NCBI GenBank assembly: GCA_034509425.1
Contig: JAVTVJ010000117.1
Span: 3,038,001 to 3,102,000, forward strand
Reading direction: 5' to 3'
DNA length: 64,000 bases
Source of the DNA: Eopsaltria australis
Lineage: Eukaryota > Chordata > Aves > Passeriformes > Petroicidae
Shown here: positions 55,353 through 64,000 of the stretch, piece by piece
Layout of the letters: each line of letters starts with the position of its first letter
Position numbering within the stretch: the first letter of the stretch is position 1
The notes under the pieces: generated by a model
Told to the model about the DNA's origin: nothing
The model's database searches: none
The model's input: the letters and a program-made list of their open reading frames with translations, nothing else
Program-made: the position numbers and the translations under genes

Positions 55353-58300
55353 TTTGTCTGATTTAACAAGGAGTTAATTTTTCAGAGAGTTTTTGCAGGC
55401 TGGAGTGCAGCTCATTCATTTCCATGGTGTCCACATTCTTTTTGTTAAACAGGAAAGGACAATTCACCAGCCAGAGTAACTGAACTGTTCCTGGTAGGAT
55501 TCATCCCACATGGCTCTGCACATCACTGGAGAATGTGTTTGACTCCATCTGTCACCAACAGAGATAACAGAGAGTGGCACTTGCAGGTTGTGTGGACAGC
55601 AGGGACAGCAGAGGTGGCTGTTCCCTCTCCCCTGCCAAGACTTGCCTCTGTATTCTTATTATTCCCCTGAGAGATGCAGAATTCTGCTGACATTTCCTAT
55701 AAGGAAATCCTTTTCTTTTTGCTTTTTGCTGACAGCATCACGTAAAGGCAAATCAGAACAGATCATGCTTTGTGGCAGGAAGATAAAAAAAGGCTTTAAT
55801 CAATGTTAAGATATTTCAGGGAAAAGAAAAGTGTGGGACTGTAGATGAAAGCTCAGTAAGTCAATCACAGTGTGGTTTATGCCTTGGTTCCACAATCCTT
55901 CTCTGATCTGAGATTTTGAATCAGTTAGCAGGTCAGAGGTTTCTCTGATGAGGATGAATTTTTAATTTTCACCCTAGACCAAATTCAGGACCTAGCAAGA
56001 GCATTGTCTGTCTCCAGTTAACCTGACTGCAAAGGAAGTGAACAAATCCATGTTGGATGTTGATATAAGATTTCTGTGGTCAGGCAGAGAGTTTTTTCTG
56101 AGTAGCTAGAGTCTAGTTTAAGACTTGAAGCCTGAAGGTTTTTATTTAGGCTAAAGTTCTTTTTTGGATTTTTGGTTTTCATCTCAAAACTTTGGCTATT
56201 TTCCTTATCCATGAAAAATTATTTTCACTGGGGTTTGCATCTGGCCAGTTCTTGCTTTAGTGGTGCTTGTGAGAGTCTGTTCCACTGTGGCAAGTGCTTC
56301 ATTGTCTGAGAAAACTTTTATTTCCTCCTACACTCTATTTTCCCTTTGCCTATATCAGATTTCTTTTTACTTTTATTTTTTTTTTTTGTGCAAAGGACAG
56401 CAAAAGAACTCCCTGTCACCTTCATATCCCAGCTGGTTTTGCCTAGGAAAAATAATTTTGCCTAGGAATAAATGCTGAAACGTGGAGGAACAGAGGTCTC
56501 AGCACCTTCTAGAGCCAACCTTGAACATTCTTCCAAGCTAAACTACATCTTGTGCTCCTTGAAAATCATCCTTCTTTCTGCTAATTGTGTCTGGTTCCCT
56601 CCAGCTGGGATGTAAGCTCGATAATTTTGTTTTCTACAGTTGCTCCACCATCTGGTGCATTTGTACCATGCATTTACTGGTCTGATTGAAAGAACTTTGG
56701 GAAATTTGTTCCCCACTGCACCTACCTTGAATAAGCTCCATTTAAGCCATTTTTAATATGTTTGCAGGTACCTGCAGCTCCCTCTCCTTGTCAACCTGAG
56801 AGCTTTGCACATCAAAGGAAAAGGCTGTGCTGTTTTGAACTATTAGCACGTCTTTAAGGGGATATATCTTCAAAAATGTGTATAGTTACACACTTACAGC
56901 TGCTTCTGATGTTCCCAGAGAGTCACTTCACGTTTTCACCCCAGGAAGATTCTGGAATCAAAACTAACCACAAAACCTGATGTCACTTGATTCATAACTC
57001 CCAGAATCTCTGAGTTCTGCAGTTGTGAGAGACTAATTTTAAACGGCAAAGTTCAGAAATAAAAGATTTTAGGATTGTGTCTCCTGTGTGTGCTCCGTGC
57101 TGTCTGCTCACCCAGGCAACTTCTGTGTCTGTATCACATTTGATGGAATGACAGAGGTCTCAAAGATATCAACCTCCTGCTATTTTTATTAAAATAGGTG
57201 GAAGAGTGGAGATGTTATTGTGCAGTTAGACTAAGCGCAGAGAGATTCCAAGACTGTTCCCCTTGAAGTGGAGCCTGTCAGAAGAGCCCAGCCCTCACAA
57301 CTCATAACAGGACCTGCATAAACAATGCTCTGCTGGTTCCTCTGCTCACACAACACACCACAAACCTCCTGGTTCAGAAAGCTGCTCACAGGCAGCCCAT
57401 ATGTTCCCTAAATATGTAAAAATTTCAGACATGAGATGGCAAACAACCCCCAGAAATCCAGTGTGTTTACCGTTCATTTAAAGTCTCACATTATTTAGCC
57501 AAACCCGTGATAGGAGCTGGACTTTGATGATCCTGGTGGATTCCTTTGACTCAGGATATTCTAGGATTCTCTGATTTTGTGGGGAGGATGGGAAAAACTG
57601 ATGGCTGGGGTTTGAATTCTGGGAATCTGTGTCACTGAATCTCTCTAATTGAATGTGGAAATGCATTACTGTTCTTTATGGCTGAGGCAGCCTAAAAATA
57701 GGACGTGTTAAGGAGAACAGGGAAGATGACAAACATGGAAGACATCTCTGAAAGAAGAAAAAAAATAATGTATTGCTCCCAGGGCTGCCCAGGGGCTCTT
57801 CAAATTCATCCGACAAACAATCCTACATAAGGAAAAGATATTATTGCCACACTGTGTAACATAAAGTCTCTTGCAAAGATTTGCACAATTCACTGCCTGA
57901 TCCTGGCAAAATGCTCTCCTACGTGCCAGGGAATCAACATGTATTCAGCAGTGACTATCAACAATATTTTTTCTTTCCCCAGCAGAACAATTAGAGGTTC
58001 ATTATATTCTTTCCACTCCTCTAATGAAGCAAACAAAGAGTTTGGTCTAGTTGCAGAAGGGCAGTCACATAAGCAGCTAAGTTAGGCAAAGTCCAATTCA
58101 GACTAAATTCCCAATTTATTCATTCAGCTTCAGAGCTCCCCCATGAGACATTTCCATGCCAAGAGTTCATCTCTTGGTATGACAGATGCTAGCCCATGCT
58201 GGTTTTTTTTAATATCCCTAGGATTTTGGTCTGTAAACTTGTGTTTTCAGTGGAAGTTAAACATTTAAGGAGAATGCTACAGGGAATAGGTTTTGGCTAT

Positions 58301-59017
58301 TCTTCCACATCTGCCCTGTGGAGCTGGGGAAATATTTGCAAGGTTAACTTCAGTAAAGACTGGGAAGCATTCAGATGGTGCAGGGATGGGAAATAGATAA
58401 ATAAACTGTATAGAGAGATGCACAAATTGCATTTAACAGCTGAGCCAATGAATCAGCGTTGTTAGAATACATTTGATTTTCTGTGTGCACAGCAATTAAA
58501 GGAAATAGCTTGCAGGTGAATATAGAGGGGATAGATTCAGGTCTCTGCACAACAATGATGGCTGATATAATGAAGATCTAATGAGAACAAAATTGAGATT
58601 CAGAGTTACAGATGGTGTTCCTTTCCATCACTATCTGGGACATTATTTCCTTCAAGGATCTGTGGTATCATTTTTTTCTGTGGTGCTTTAGAGCAGACCC
58701 AGCTGTCAGCAGGACTGGATATATAAAATGGCTGGGGAGTGTGTTAGGTGATTATACCATCCAATTTTAGCTACCTAAAAGCTAAGAGCTTTTTTTAAGT
58801 CAGCTGTCTGGTGTCCCTGTGGGTTTGGTGGAAATAAGGAAACCTCAAGAAGACAATTAATTTCATCTGTTCTTAGCACCCAACTCAAAGTTTTAGGTTC
58901 TGAAAACCCTACAGAATTTCTGCTCAGCTTTGGGATCTTTAAACTATCGAGCCACCCCAGATTTTGCCAATTGTGTGTCCCATCTTTTATTTCTGCAGAT
59001 GGGCACGTGGGATAATT
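55353..59017. other. Non-coding stretch, nothing recognised
   Basis: No open frame with a recognisable domain and no repeat family seen by eye. Confidence 0.5.
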
Positions 59018-59310
59018 TCTACCAGAAATCTAAAAAAAGGACAGGACAAGAGGAAATGACCTCAAATTGTACCAGAGGAGATTTAGAATGAATATGATGA
59101 AACATTTCTTCTCAGAAAGGGCTGTCAAGCACTTGAGCAGGCTGCCCAGGGAAGCAGTGAAGTCACCATCCCTGGAAGTGTTCAAAAAATGTGTGGATGT
59201 GGCACTTGAGGACACAGGTCAAGGGGGTACATGGTGGGGTGCTGGGTTTGCAGTTGGATTTGATGATGATCTCAGAGGTGTTTTCCAACCTTAACATTTC
59301 TGTGAATTGT
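59018..59310 (+). repeat. CR1 LINE 3' end fragment of a different subfamily
   Basis: 'ggacaggacaagaggaaatg', 'gaaacatttcttctcagaaa' and 'gtgtggatgtggcacttgag', ending 'ttccaaccttaacatttctg'. The tail 'gtggatgtggcacttgag' resembles the fragment at window position 1 and differs from the other copies, so a separate CR1 subfamily is likely. Confidence 0.8.
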
Positions 59311-60734
59311 TCATGAGGATGGAGAATCTGGGGATTCTTTCAGCTGTCCTCTCTGTGGTCATTTAGCTCAGAACATACCCAAGCAAGGCTCAGTGACCAC
59401 AAAGTCCGAATAATTATTTTCTAACTCAGGGTGAGGGTTGGAGAATTTCCATGGGATGTCAGTGTCAGGTTAAAATTTTATATTTTCAGAAGAATTTTAT
59501 TATCCTGTTATTATTTCCGGAGATCACACACTTTGTACCACTCTGATCAACAGCAGACCTAAGCCAATATGAACTTTGAGTGACTGCCTGTGTGTTTGCT
59601 ACAAAGCTAAATTCTTCCTTGGCCAAGCACCTCTTCTTCACAAAAGGTCTCCTTCTGGCCTGGTGTGGAGAAAGAACCAGCTTTCACCTTTATGAGCAGC
59701 TGCTTCTATCTAAAAACCTGTGGAGATGCTGAACTCAACAGCTGTTTTGTGGCAGCTGTGTTCACCTTTTTGTGGCTGCTGCTCCCTGCTTTTCCTTGGG
59801 TCTTTTGGGCTCTGGCAGGCTGCTGAAGAGCTCAGAGATGCAAAGAGCAGGGTCCTGACCATCTCAGTCTACCTCAGTTACCAGCAGGAGCATCATTTTG
59901 GCTCCTTCTGCCCAGTGGGAGGCTGTGGGTCTCACCCATGTGCTGAGCACCATCTGAATGGTGTCTCTGTGTTGGCTCTTGGTGGCTCAGCTGGTGGGGA
60001 GCCCATTTTTGGATCAGGCTGAAAAGCTGCTGTTGTTTCCTTTCTGGGATTGCAGGCATCAGTTTCTGACATTTTTAAATTTCTTACAGTGATGTCTCAG
60101 CGGATGCCAAGCGAAGAACTGTCACATCTGCAGCCTTTTCTGCCTCTCTCCTCATCTGTGTGGGTTCTCACTGTGGTGTTTTGGGTTCCTACCAGGGCTC
60201 TGCCTCCCCCTCCTCCCCTTTAGAGCTGTGAAAACGTTTCAGCAGCAGATGGTTCTTTACTTTCATCATCATTGTTGCAGTGTGGTCTCTTTCCCAGATT
60301 CTGGAACTCAATTCTGGATTCAGTTTCACACATCTTGTCCTCAGCATTTGTTAGGATGCAAAACCAGTGGCAGGTCTGAAAACTGTTTATGTCCTACCCA
60401 TGCAGAGCTCACTGCCAAGATCAGTGCAAACCCTGGTAGAGGACTTCTCCTGAATTTTCATGTGTACTCCAAAAATATCTCTAAAACCCGTGAGGTCCAA
60501 CCTTTTAATCATCAGTGTTTGGGAAAACAATGCAGAATCCAATCATATTTTCTTTTTTACCTGATCATCTCATAGCACAGGGATACCAATACATATTTTT
60601 TCCTGGTTTTCATTTCTTTCTGCTCTGCCTCCAGCCTGACCACATGCACAGCCACTGATGCTTCAAGATCTATGTGATGGAGCATGGACTTAGCCCGGGG
60701 CCTCAAACCCTTCAGATGGACACCAGCAGCACAG
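59311..60734. other. Non-coding stretch, nothing recognised
   Basis: No supported feature was found. Confidence 0.5.
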
Positions 60735-60825
60735 ATAAAGCCACAGCCACATCAAGATGTATCTGCAGCAAAGACATAGCCACAGCCACAGCCATATTGA
60801 GATGTACCTGCTGTGGCTGGGCTGA
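60735..60825. repeat. Short minisatellite with CCACAG core
   Basis: Two imperfect units of about 50 bp, each with 'agccacagccac' followed by 'gagatgta' or 'aagatgta' and 'cctgct'/'tctgca'. Confidence 0.6.
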
Positions 60826-61019
60826 TTCATGGCCACACACATTTCAGGGTGTTCTGCTCCCCTGTGGGCTCATCCACAGGTCACTGTCGGTTGTGCTGGT
60901 TCCCTGATGGGCTCGGGGGAGGAACCAGGGAGGGATCAGGGGACAGGAACCAACTGGGAAGGGAAGGGGGAGGAGAAGGGGAGACTGGCAGGGGATGATA
61001 CAATCGAGTACTGAGTGCT

Positions 61020-61552
61020 GGAGCCTAAAGGTGATAAGACAGGAGAGTGGCAGCTGGGGACAGGGTAGCCAGCCCCCGGGAAGCCCGGCCCATCCACAGG
61101 GCAAACCACCCCGGACTCTGCCCCAGGAGAGTCCCCAGCCTCGGGCTTCCTAGTGGGGGGAAAAGGGTTTTCTGGGGACTTGGAACCACCACAACAACTG
61201 TCCCTCTGACTGGAGTTCACCCTGGAGTTCCAGCCTGTCCAGTGAAGCAGCACAGGGACAGCAGTGGCTCTCTGGCCATCAGCCAGGGCAGGCACATCCC
61301 TGCTGCAGCTACCAGAGCATTCCCAGCACAGCAGATGAGGAGCAGAGCAGCAGCACAGCGAGCAGTGGAAGAAAAGAGCAGCCACTAACAAGCACTGGGC
61401 TCGAACAGACACTCAGGCAAACGAGTCCCATGACAAGCACAGGAGCTGTCAATTAACAGCTAAACAGCAATACCAGCTCGATCCAGCATATGCCAATCAA
61501 GTCTGTTGCTATCTGGAACCCTCCAAGTCCCGTGCTGGGTGCCAAAAAGGGC
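61020..61552 (-). mobile_element. ERVL-like leader/internal sequence
   Basis: On the minus strand this follows the LTR and the primer site without a convincing gag frame. A 158-codon open stretch (60936-61412) has no recognised motif. The inner end is undefined; a second LTR is not seen within the window, so the provirus is truncated or rearranged. Confidence 0.4.
61527..61544 (-). other. Primer binding site of the ERVL-like element
   Basis: On the minus strand TGGCACCCAGCACGGGAC lies eight bases past the LTR end. It resembles a mutated lysine-type primer site. Confidence 0.4.
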
Positions 61553-62119
61553 TGTTGTAGATTAACCCCAGGCAGCAACGCAGCCCCACACAGCCGCTCG
61601 CTCATTCCCTGCTGGAGGGATGGGGGAAAGGATTGCATGAATAAAAGTGAGAAAACTCATGGGCTGACACAAAGGTAGTTTAATAGGTAAAGCAAAAGCA
61701 AATGCAAGCAAAGGAGAATGAGGAATTAATTCACAGCTTTCCATGGGGAGGCAGGTGTTCAGCCATCCCCAGGAAAACCGAGCTCCATCACACGTAAGAG
61801 TGGCTTGGGAAGACAAACACCATCACTCCAAACCTGCTCCGCTTCCTGCTTCTCCCGCAGATTTATAGTCAAACGTGGTGCAGTGTGGTCTGGGATATCC
61901 CTTGGGTCGCTCAGGGTCAGCTATCCTGGCTGTGTCCCCTCCCAGGTCCTTGTGCACCCCCAGCCCACTCACTGGTGGGGTGAGGAGCAGAAAAGGCCTT
62001 GGCTCTGTAAGCTCTGCTCAATAACAAAACCACCTCTGTCTTCATTAAAAAAACCCTAACACAGCTCCATATTATCTACTGTGAAAAAAATTAACCCCAC
62101 CCCAGCCCAAACCAGCACA
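61553..62119 (-). mobile_element. ERVL-type LTR, minus strand
   Basis: Minus strand: begins TGTGCTGGTTTGGGCTGGGG, then 'gttaatttttttcacagtag', 'ggagctcggttttcctgggg' and 'agttttctcactttta', and ends 'ggggttaatctacaaca'. This order matches what I recall of avian ERVL LTRs. TATAAAT (plus 61861-61867) and ATTAAA (plus 61679-61684) lie in the expected order on the minus strand. Length 567 bp with TG/CA ends. No clear target duplication flanks it, consistent with adjoining internal sequence on one side. Confidence 0.65.
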
Positions 62120-64000
62120 GCTGTCCAGACTCTGATTTTCCCACAGCAAAACTGTCCTTAATGAGGAGCTGGGCACTGGGCAGGCAGGAGAAAACCTCAG
62201 CTGCACTCCACTAATTGTAGGATGATTAATGGCCTGTGAACATGAGCTACACAGAGATTTAACAACCTGCTAAAAGCTTGTGCAGCTCAGGGGAACCTCC
62301 TCAAGGGTTTTGAGACGCTGCCATAACATTCCTTTCCAGGGAGGGATTTTTACTGTCCCTTGTCCCATTCGCTGCTCCTTTATTTCTGGTTCTGGGCTCT
62401 AACCTTTCACGTGAAGGGGGTTGGCACCACCTGTATCTTCCCCGCTGGAAAGGTTTTTCCCCTCTGCAGTTCCGTAATACCAATTATACCTGCCTCAAGT
62501 CTGGTTTAGCTTTCAGCCTCGCCGTTCTGCTTCTTTTGGGGCAATGAGCACTGCAATCTGTGTGCAAATAGCTGCTGTATGGAGAAGTCTCATTTATTTA
62601 GAATAAGGACCCTTCAGATAAAGCAGATGCTTAAGAGTCTCAGTGAAGTGAACTGTTAAGCAGAGCTACCTTCCTTGGCAGGTTTATCAATCCCTGGTGA
62701 TGAGAAAACCCACCTCCCTCAGATTAATCCTCATTGTTGCTTTTTCCCTTTAACATCCTCCCCTTTAAGATAGCTTTTCAGCTCTATATGTGACTCTTTT
62801 ATTCCTTTGCTCTCTGCTAATTTCAGGTGCTCATGAGGGTTAACTACCAGGAATTCAACTTTTCATGTAGTTTTACATATTCTTTTTCATTGTATGCTGC
62901 TTCCTTCCTAGTGCTGTAGGGATGATGGCCTTATTTCAGTACTTTGAGTTTAAAAATACATCCAAAATTTAGATTTAGAAAACATCCAGGCCAAAATCAC
63001 ACTGATTTTCCTAGAATATGTATGTGCTTTTCAAGGGGGGCAGGACTAAACCCAACCCTTTTAAAAGAGAATATTTTTTACCTGTCTTAAATACCAACTT
63101 GTTCCTCATTGCCCTGTGTGAAGAGAGAGGGTTTGCTCTTTGCCTGCTGTTTTCTGTAGCTGGAGAGTCTGGTAATATTGTTATCCTGAAAAAAACCAGA
63201 TTTACTCCTGATTTTCACCAAGGTAACAGAGACCAGAATCAAGCTCCAAGTCTCCAGTGCTGGAAAAAAAAAAAATCTAAAACATGAGCTCTGCATGTGA
63301 AAATAAGTGTTTAAGGGTTTTATCCATGAGCTCAGGAAAAAGCAGGGGGTGGAAATGTTGAATGTGGTGAGCTCCCTGCAGACCATTTCCTACACCAGGA
63401 GACCCTCTGGAGGAGGAACAAGCTGTCATGCAATTATTTACTCTGCTATTTGAGGAGCAAACCACACACATTTTCCTGCCATAGCAACTGGTGCAGCACT
63501 TGGTGTTTGCAATGTGTGCCCAAGTTCTATGAATCATCATTAAAATAATCATCTTTGTGACCAGTGGACTCTAGCAAGCGACTCATTAAGAGAGCCACTG
63601 GAAAATAATTAGCACACAAACTTGTTTGTATGACTGCGTCTCCACAGAGGTCTTGTTCGTGTTGAGGATTGGTTTAACTCCAGGGGAATTTTGCTTTCAG
63701 TGTTAAAACACTTGTTTCAATCAAGGTAATTACCTGAGCAGTACAGTTTTGTGTACAGTGTTTCCATTAAACCATCCTATTTATCATGAGAGTAAATGGA
63801 ACAGCTAGAGGAGGTTTTGGAGCAGCTCTTGGCAGTGGTCCAGACCAGATTTTTTTTTTTTTTTTTTTTAAAATGTCTATGTTGATTTCAACTTGAGCAT
63901 CTAAAATTGTATCTCTGTAGAAACCTCAGTACCAAATGCTTCAGATGTAGAACTTGCTGCCTCAGGTGCTCAGCAGGTTCTTTGAGGTCACAGCCATCTG
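62120..64000. other. Non-coding stretch, nothing recognised
   Basis: Contains a run of about 20 T at 63850-63869. No gene was recognised. Confidence 0.5.

Noticed and set aside
1..64000. CRISPR arrays, bacterial operons, ribosome binding sites, tRNA or rRNA genes
   Set aside because: None seen. Sequence character (CR1, ERVs, AATAAA signals) is vertebrate, so prokaryotic feature types do not apply.

Overview
The window looks like nuclear DNA of a bird, most likely a songbird. It carries many fragments of CR1-type LINEs, including their 3' ends and pieces of reverse transcriptase. It also has an ERVL-like LTR whose layout matches avian ERVL LTRs, and a nearly intact betaretrovirus-like endogenous retrovirus (ERV). 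No host gene with recognisable introns and conserved exons could be identified. All coding capacity I can support lies in two places: a repeated single-exon gene family at about 17.4-29.3 kb and the ERV at 42.1-50.9 kb.

Layout. 1-17.4 kb: non-coding DNA with CR1 tails, an LTR-like promoter/poly(A) block near 9.5-10.26 kb and a short dispersed repeat (9.2 and 13.6 kb). 17.4-29.3 kb: a large inverted repeat with arms of about 4.9 kb (17703-22590 and 24375-29267) around a spacer of about 1.8 kb. Each arm carries an intact 569-codon open frame (553 codons from the better start) of a protein family I do not recognise. The spacer carries most of a decayed third copy. The copies alternate with antisense CR1 reverse-transcriptase pieces, so the ancestral unit was 'CR1 piece + gene', duplicated both directly (4.15 kb period) and inversely. 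29.3-42.1 kb: LTR-like fragments, an orphan piece of the family's upstream region (31441-31625), CR1 tails and otherwise featureless DNA.

42098-50935: a full ERV with a 6-bp target duplication (GATTTG) and LTRs of 650 and 649 bp that differ at two positions, so the insertion is very young. Its order is LTR, tRNA-Lys-type primer site, leader with splice donor, gag, pro, pol, env, polypurine tract, LTR. Gag-pro is joined by a textbook -1 frameshift signal (G GGA AAC plus a hairpin or pseudoknot). Gag and pol each contain one further frame break outside the programmed sites, so this copy is probably defective in both; env is open throughout. The gag-pro-pol part is betaretrovirus-like, while the transmembrane subunit of Env resembles the avian alpharetrovirus type. 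A second exact copy of the polypurine tract sits between pol and env, which suggests a recombinant origin.

51-64 kb: non-coding DNA with more CR1 tails, a small minisatellite and, at 61553-62119, an ERVL-like LTR on the minus strand with adjoining primer site and leader sequence.

The most promising undescribed item is the repeated 569-codon gene family: two intact copies held at about 98% protein identity in an inverted repeat, with signs of gene conversion and a shared upstream element built from GGCCTTTGTG repeats. Its function cannot be read from the sequence.
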